Virus record (IMG/VR): IMGVR_UViG_3300009094_000064
Span: 1 to 25,535 of that record
Reading direction: 5' to 3' (one strand)
Source: a virus
Length of the DNA stretch: 25,535 nucleotides
Below are positions 21,526 to 25,535 of this stretch, piece after piece. Position 1 is the first letter of the stretch. Each line of letters opens with the position of its first letter. The notes beneath the pieces were generated by a model that saw only the letters and a program-made list of their open reading frames with translations, searched no databases and was not told the DNA's origin. The translations under genes were made by a program, and so were the position numbers.

Positions 21526-24500
21526 ATGGCCGATGATGCAATCGCAAAATTCCTTAAACGCCCGGTCCCCAAGCCGAAGTCCGTCTCGGTTGATGAATTC
21601 CTGAAAACGCCAGTTCCGGCGCCGGAACCAGCCGTGCCCGCTCCTACCCCTGGATTCCTTGAAAACCTGAAGATCGGCGGACAGCGGGCCTTGCTGAGCG
21701 CGGCGGACGCTGGCCGGGTAATGGAAGAGGCCTTGGGCGCGGCGTCCCGTGGAGACTTCGCCCCTATCGGCCAATTGATCGAACAGGCTGGACGCGGCGC
21801 CGCTCCGTTTATCTCAGGCCTCAGCGCAAGGCCCGAGATGGCCGGACAGGCGTTTCTCTCTGAACAGACCGCCCAGGCGCCGCGCGTAGGCGAGATTACC
21901 GCAGCGCGCGAGGCCAGAATGGACGCCGATCCCACGCTCTTTTCCCGTGAAGCTAGAGCCGAAAGGGCTAGACTTGACGAGATGGCCGGGCGGGATCCAT
22001 CCCTTGCCGGCAAGATCACGCGCCGGACGACCGAAGGCGTAGTGACGGCGATACCCTCCATCGTCGCTGGCGCGGCGACAGGCGGAAGCGTCCCGGCAAT
22101 GGCAACAATGGCGGGCATTCAATCGATGAACGCGCCGGAAATGCTGGTCCCGAACGTAGCGCTCGCCGCTACGCCGCTTCCACTTGGAAAAGCTATCGCG
22201 CCAATTGTCCGCAGAATTAAGGTCGGCAGGGTCGCAGTCGAAGCGATTCCGCCCGCGCCGGTATCCATTGAGCCGGTAGCGCCCGGAGTTATTCCTGAGA
22301 TACCCGCCATTTCGCCGGAAACGGCCCTTCCTGCGGCTCAAACCCGCGCCCCCTTCCCTGCTACCTCGCCGGACGTTCCGCTCAATCCTGCGCAACAGGA
22401 GGCCGCTGCGCTGAATTCGGCCATCCGGAAACTCGGGACCGACAGCGTAGACGAAATCGCGGAGATGATCGCCAATGCCAACCGGCGCTTTAATAAAACC
22501 GTCTCAGCGCCGGGCCAGCCAAAGCGATCGATCACGCCGGTCGAGCGACAATCAATGCGCGAGGATTACCAACGAGTTAGCGCCCTAACCAAGGAAGAAA
22601 ACGCGGCCCTGGCCGAAGTCTTACCGGAGCGAACCTTCTCGCCTGTCAATAAAATACTGGTCGAAGGCGAGCCGACAGCGCGCAACATCTCCGATATTCC
22701 GATTGACGAGCCGAGCGCCCAGCTTGACGCTAACCTGCGTCAACTAAAGGCGTTTTTTGGCTCACGGGACATAGTGCAAGAGAGCAGGATCGCGGCTGCC
22801 GTGGGCCAAAGCGCTGACGATCCAGCGATAGTCTCGAGCGCCGATCTGGGCCTTGAAACGGTTCCGGTTCCGGTCAGGCCCGTGGACGCCGTTCCGGTCA
22901 CTCGGCGCATTTCCGTGGATGATATTTCGCTTGGCCGCGAGACGCTTTCAAAGGGCAGGATTTTCCAGGCTCAAGAATCCCTCAAGGGCGGTGTAAAGCC
23001 TGAGACTAAAGGGGTTCCCTTGCGCCAACAGGTCGAGCCGATGACCGTTGTTCCCGATCCGCAACGGCCCGGTAAATTCATCGTGGAGGATGACGGGAAT
23101 CATCGAATCGCCCTTCTGAAACTTCAGGGCGTCACGGACGACATTCCGGTGAGATCGTTCGAGACGCCGACGCAAACCGCCGAGATCAGCGCCACGGTCG
23201 GGCCTCGAGCGGGCGAGGTTGCGCCAATGGAGGTCGAGATAGGCCGTCAACTGAGACAGGCTGAAGCCTCCGGCGTGGCGCGGAATATGGACCCGCTGCA
23301 GGTCGAATCAATGGCGCGCGCCGAACAGCTCCCGCTCTTGGACGTGGCGCAGAAAAGCAGGCTCAAAAAGGCTTTCAGCATCGCCGCCGACGTTTACAAT
23401 ATCCCGCGCGCGCTGCTGTCCAGCAGCGACATTTCGGCCCCGTTCAGGCAGGGCGCGATTCTCACCCTTCCGCCGTCGCGGTGGGGTAAGGCGCTCCGCT
23501 CATCCGTCGAAATGTTCCGGGCGCTGGTGCCCGACAGGCCGACATCTATCAAAGGTGGAATCAAGGCTCAGTTCCAGCCGAAGACGGAGCGCTTTCAGCG
23601 GATGATTGACGCCATCGCGAGCGATCCCGACGCCCAGGCGGGACAGGGCGCGGGTCTCCATCTGGGAACGCAGTCACGCGGACCGCTCCGAAAGGCTGAA
23701 GAAGAGTTCGTATCGCGCACGGCGGATCGAATCCCTATCGTCAGGGAAAGCCAGCAGGCCTACACCGCCTATCTGGATAACATTCGGCTCAATACTTTTA
23801 AGCAGTATAAGCAGGCGATAGACGCCCAGGGCTTCACGGCGACTCAGACGGAACGCGCGTACAAGGCGGCGGCGGACTGGATCAACATCGCCACGGGGCG
23901 CGGCAGTTTTGGCCCGAAGCTCGACAGGGCGATGGACGCCTTGAACTTCTTCGTTTTCTCGCCACGCTTGCTGGCTTCGAGGATTCAGGTGTTGAATCCG
24001 CGCACGTACCTCAAGAACGCCACAACGGCTGAGGGGCGCGTTGTTCTCAAGAAACAAATGTCCGAGATGGCGCAGTTCACGGGCATGGTCGGGGGAACGC
24101 TTTTGCTCGCAAAGGCGGCAGGCTTCAAGGTCGGAACGAATCCCGAGAAGCCCGATTTCCTGCGCCTCAGCCTCGGCAATTATCACTATGACGGCCTGGC
24201 AGGCCTTCAACCTGTAATGCGATTGATTTGGAACGTCGGCAAGGATGCCGTCAGGGCGTCGCAGGGCGAGAAGCCGCAGACCGGAGCGAGAGACGCGCTT
24301 GATGTTGGCGCGCGATTCCTACGCTCGAAAGCGGCCCCGGTTCCGTCGTTCTTCGTGGACTTCTTTGACCGAAAGACATTCGAGGGCAAGCCGTTCGACC
24401 TGACCGACGCGGCGGTCGAACGGCTAACCCCTATCATGTGGCAGGACTTTATCGAAGCGTATCAGCGCGAAGGCCTCGGCGGACCCTTAATGCTCTCGCC

Positions 24501-24912
24501 CGGCGCCGTGGGATTCGGCGTTCAGTACTTCGAGCCGAAACCGATTGATGCGGCGATCGAAGCGCGACCAGGCCTTCTGACTGAACTGACCCGCCTTCAG
24601 GTCAGGCTTGCCGATCCGCGCCGCAAGCCCGATGAGACGGACGCCGCATACAAAGGCCGACAGCAAGCGATCGCCAATCTGTACAGCCGATTCGGAGTTA
24701 GCCTGATGTCGGATCGCCGGTACGCGAAGCTGCCGGACACTGAAAAGCGAGACGTTTTCGATGTTTTGCACTCGCGGATTCTCGATGCGGTCAACACGCG
24801 CGACCGCAGTACTGGGCAGTTCCGGTTTGAGGCGCTGATAAACTCGATTCGCAAATCGGCGAAACAGAAAACGATCCGCGAGCGGTTGATTTCCCGAAGG
24901 CCTCCGCTGTAA
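21526..24912 (+). CDS. Large internal virion protein with ParB-like segment (ejection protein)
   Basis: This is the largest gene, 1128 residues. The N-terminus (MADDAIAKFLKRPV then SVDEFLKTPVPAPEPAVPAP) resembles short anchor peptides of virion cargo. Residues ~460-545 form a ParB/sulfiredoxin-like segment: RRISVDDISLGRETLSKGR, then PGKFIVEDDGNHRIALLKLQ and GVTDDIPVRSF, with the usual DGNHR.aAl...G...ipv pattern. Residues ~800-830 (ALNFFVFSPRLLASRIQVLN) plus a hydrophobic run near 852-870 (FTGMVGGTLLLAKAAGFKVG) look like a membrane-active part found in large phage polyvalent proteins. I expect injection into the host with the DNA. I see no clear lysozyme or polymerase catalytic motif. The start has a weak ribosome site; it directly follows the previous gene. 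Confidence 0.6.
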   Translation: MADDAIAKFLKRPVPKPKSVSVDEFLKTPVPAPEPAVPAPTPGFLENLKIGGQRALLSAADAGRVMEEALGAASRGDFAPIGQLIEQAGRGAAPFISGLSARPEMAGQAFLSEQTAQAPRVGEITAAREARMDADPTLFSREARAERARLDEMAGRDPSLAGKITRRTTEGVVTAIPSIVAGAATGGSVPAMATMAGIQSMNAPEMLVPNVALAATPLPLGKAIAPIVRRIKVGRVAVEAIPPAPVSIEPVAPGVIPEIPAISPETALPAAQTRAPFPATSPDVPLNPAQQEAAALNSAIRKLGTDSVDEIAEMIANANRRFNKTVSAPGQPKRSITPVERQSMREDYQRVSALTKEENAALAEVLPERTFSPVNKILVEGEPTARNISDIPIDEPSAQLDANLRQLKAFFGSRDIVQESRIAAAVGQSADDPAIVSSADLGLETVPVPVRPVDAVPVTRRISVDDISLGRETLSKGRIFQAQESLKGGVKPETKGVPLRQQVEPMTVVPDPQRPGKFIVEDDGNHRIALLKLQGVTDDIPVRSFETPTQTAEISATVGPRAGEVAPMEVEIGRQLRQAEASGVARNMDPLQVESMARAEQLPLLDVAQKSRLKKAFSIAADVYNIPRALLSSSDISAPFRQGAILTLPPSRWGKALRSSVEMFRALVPDRPTSIKGGIKAQFQPKTERFQRMIDAIASDPDAQAGQGAGLHLGTQSRGPLRKAEEEFVSRTADRIPIVRESQQAYTAYLDNIRLNTFKQYKQAIDAQGFTATQTERAYKAAADWINIATGRGSFGPKLDRAMDALNFFVFSPRLLASRIQVLNPRTYLKNATTAEGRVVLKKQMSEMAQFTGMVGGTLLLAKAAGFKVGTNPEKPDFLRLSLGNYHYDGLAGLQPVMRLIWNVGKDAVRASQGEKPQTGARDALDVGARFLRSKAAPVPSFFVDFFDRKTFEGKPFDLTDAAVERLTPIMWQDFIEAYQREGLGGPLMLSPGAVGFGVQYFEPKPIDAAIEARPGLLTELTRLQVRLADPRRKPDETDAAYKGRQQAIANLYSRFGVSLMSDRRYAKLPDTEKRDVFDVLHSRILDAVNTRDRSTGQFRFEALINSIRKSAKQKTIRERLISRRPPL

Positions 24913-24957
24913 ACTTCGCCCGCATCGAATTAGTGCTCATCGTTCCGGTTGGGAAAG

Positions 24958-25002
24958 ACGCCATTCCCCAGTAAACACTGGGGAATGGCGTTTCTTTATT
25001 TT
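24958..25002 (+). terminator. Strong rho-independent terminator closing the structural unit
   Basis: A perfect 15-bp stem, ACGCCATTCCCCAGT (24958-24972) with ACTGGGGAATGGCGT (24977-24991), has an AAAC loop and a T-rich tail to 25002. It lies 46 bases after the last structural stop. The segment 25003-25092 upstream of the next gene has no other clear signal beyond a weak TTGAGA at 25001. Confidence 0.95.
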
Positions 25003-25092
25003 GAGATGAAATTTCTCCGCATCCGGTAGTAGACTCACATCGAAGAATACCCCAAACGCTAGCATGCCAATTATTTAGCGGAGGTGGTAACC

Positions 25093-25413
25093 ATGATTGC
25101 TTGGATTCGCGAGAACGCTGCCCTTGTCTCACTCGCTGCGACCGCTGTTATTTGCATTTCAACCGTAGCTGTCGCTCGCTTTCAACTCGCTGGCCTTGTC
25201 GCCGCGCAGACAGAGGTACGCCAGCACATGAATGACACAACCCGACATCTCGATCCGCATCGAGACGCTGAGACCATGAAGGAGCTGAAAGAGCGGATTG
25301 ATAAACTTGAGGATCACATTGAGCGCCTTGAACGGCGACAGGTATGGATGATTCGAAGCGTTCGGCAGGGCAACACAAGCTCTATTCCTATTTTGATAGA
25401 TCCGCCTCAATGA
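25093..25413 (+). CDS. Small membrane protein with coiled coil, possible lysis (spanin/holin-like) component
   Basis: The protein has 106 residues from ATG 25093, chosen because GGAGGTG at 25080-25086 fits it better than the in-frame GTG at 25084. Residues ~8-32 form one transmembrane helix (AALVSLAATAVICISTVAVA). Residues ~36-55 are polar with several His. Residues ~58-85 form a coiled coil (TMKELKERIDKLEDHIERLE) and the rest is a polar tail. One N-terminal membrane helix plus a long coiled coil is the layout of inner-membrane spanins, and also of small phage holin-adjacent proteins. It lies after the structural terminator, where lysis genes often stand. No endolysin is in the window, so function is unproven. 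Confidence 0.55.
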   Translation: MIAWIRENAALVSLAATAVICISTVAVARFQLAGLVAAQTEVRQHMNDTTRHLDPHRDAETMKELKERIDKLEDHIERLERRQVWMIRSVRQGNTSSIPILIDPPQ

Positions 25414-25428
25414 CCGTGGCTACCCACC

Positions 25429-25456
25429 TTGACACCATACTAAAATGATTCATACT
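25429..25456 (+). promoter_or_regulatory. Sigma70-type promoter reading out of the right end
   Basis: TTGACA (25429-25434), a 16-bp spacer and CATACT (25451-25456) are followed by A and CGCGCGCG. The distance from TTGACA to the CGCGCG tract agrees with the promoter at 9249 to within one base. The rest of the right end (25457-25535) has no gene of useful length; a 12-codon frame at 25445 is too short and overlaps the promoter. The target gene must lie beyond the window. Confidence 0.6.
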
Positions 25457-25535
25457 ACGCGCGCGTTGCATGTACAGTAACCCTACAGCGTAAGCCAACC
25501 AGGCCACGACAAACACACCGAACAAACAGACTCGA

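Noticed and set aside
21426-22118. Long open frame on the minus strand (about 230 codons)
   Set aside because: It lies opposite a well-supported + strand gene, is Ala/Pro/Ser-rich in the way GC-rich antisense frames are, and has no ribosome site or neighbours.
25001-25030. TTGAGA / GGTAGT as a promoter for the membrane protein gene
   Set aside because: The -10 is poor, the spacer is 18 bp and the CGCGCG tract found in the other three promoters is missing.
25445-25480. Short reading frame after the last gene
   Set aside because: It has 12 codons including stop, overlaps the promoter -10 region and has no ribosome site.

Overview
This window looks like part of the genome of a tailed double-stranded DNA bacteriophage. 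Every convincing gene is on the + strand. They are packed head to tail, often with start and stop codons overlapping by 1 or 4 bases, and the order is the classical one: replication, small early genes, terminase, portal, scaffold, major capsid, adaptor, tail, ejection proteins. There is no tail tube, tape measure or tail-chaperone frameshift. A gp4-like adaptor is followed directly by a nozzle-like protein, fibres and large internal-virion-like proteins, which points to a short-tailed (podovirus-type) particle. Composition is fairly GC-rich. No host gene, tRNA, integrase or attachment site is visible, so the host cannot be named.

Region 1 (1-3137) is the end of a replication/early operon. It starts with a 5'-truncated replication protein: a DnaB-N-like segment, a RepA/AAA_25-type ATPase and a winged-helix-like domain. 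The last 260 bases of that gene carry four large inverted repeats built from one 12-13 bp half-site, a lambda-O-like arrangement that makes this a candidate replication origin. Five small genes follow (coiled coil, PDDEXK nuclease, cysteine-rich zinc protein, two unknown proteins), and a rho-independent terminator closes the operon.

Region 2 (3153-9230) begins with a promoter/operator-like segment. It encodes two small HTH-like proteins (the second the likely small terminase), a small conserved-looking phage protein, the large terminase and the portal. Next come four small accessory genes, the first of which looks like an Acb2/Tad1-hairpin anti-CBASS cyclic-nucleotide sponge. A long RNA hairpin and a FmdB-like zinc-ribbon gene end the region.

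Region 3 (9249-24912) starts at a strong sigma70-type promoter. It encodes scaffold, major capsid and a decoration-like protein, then a three-domain enzyme (class I methyltransferase, FkbM methyltransferase, GT-A glycosyltransferase). After that come small basic proteins, the adaptor, a beta-rich nozzle-like protein, two paralogous fibres, a beta-sandwich-like protein and three large ejection-type proteins, the largest with a ParB-like segment. A perfect 15-bp terminator ends the unit.

Region 4 (25003-25535) holds a small membrane coiled-coil protein that could belong to a lysis cassette, and another promoter firing rightward out of the window. Three promoters (3153, 9249, 25429) share TTGACA and a CGCGCG-like discriminator at an almost fixed distance, suggesting one co-regulated promoter class. 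All functional calls come from reading the sequences; none was checked against a database.
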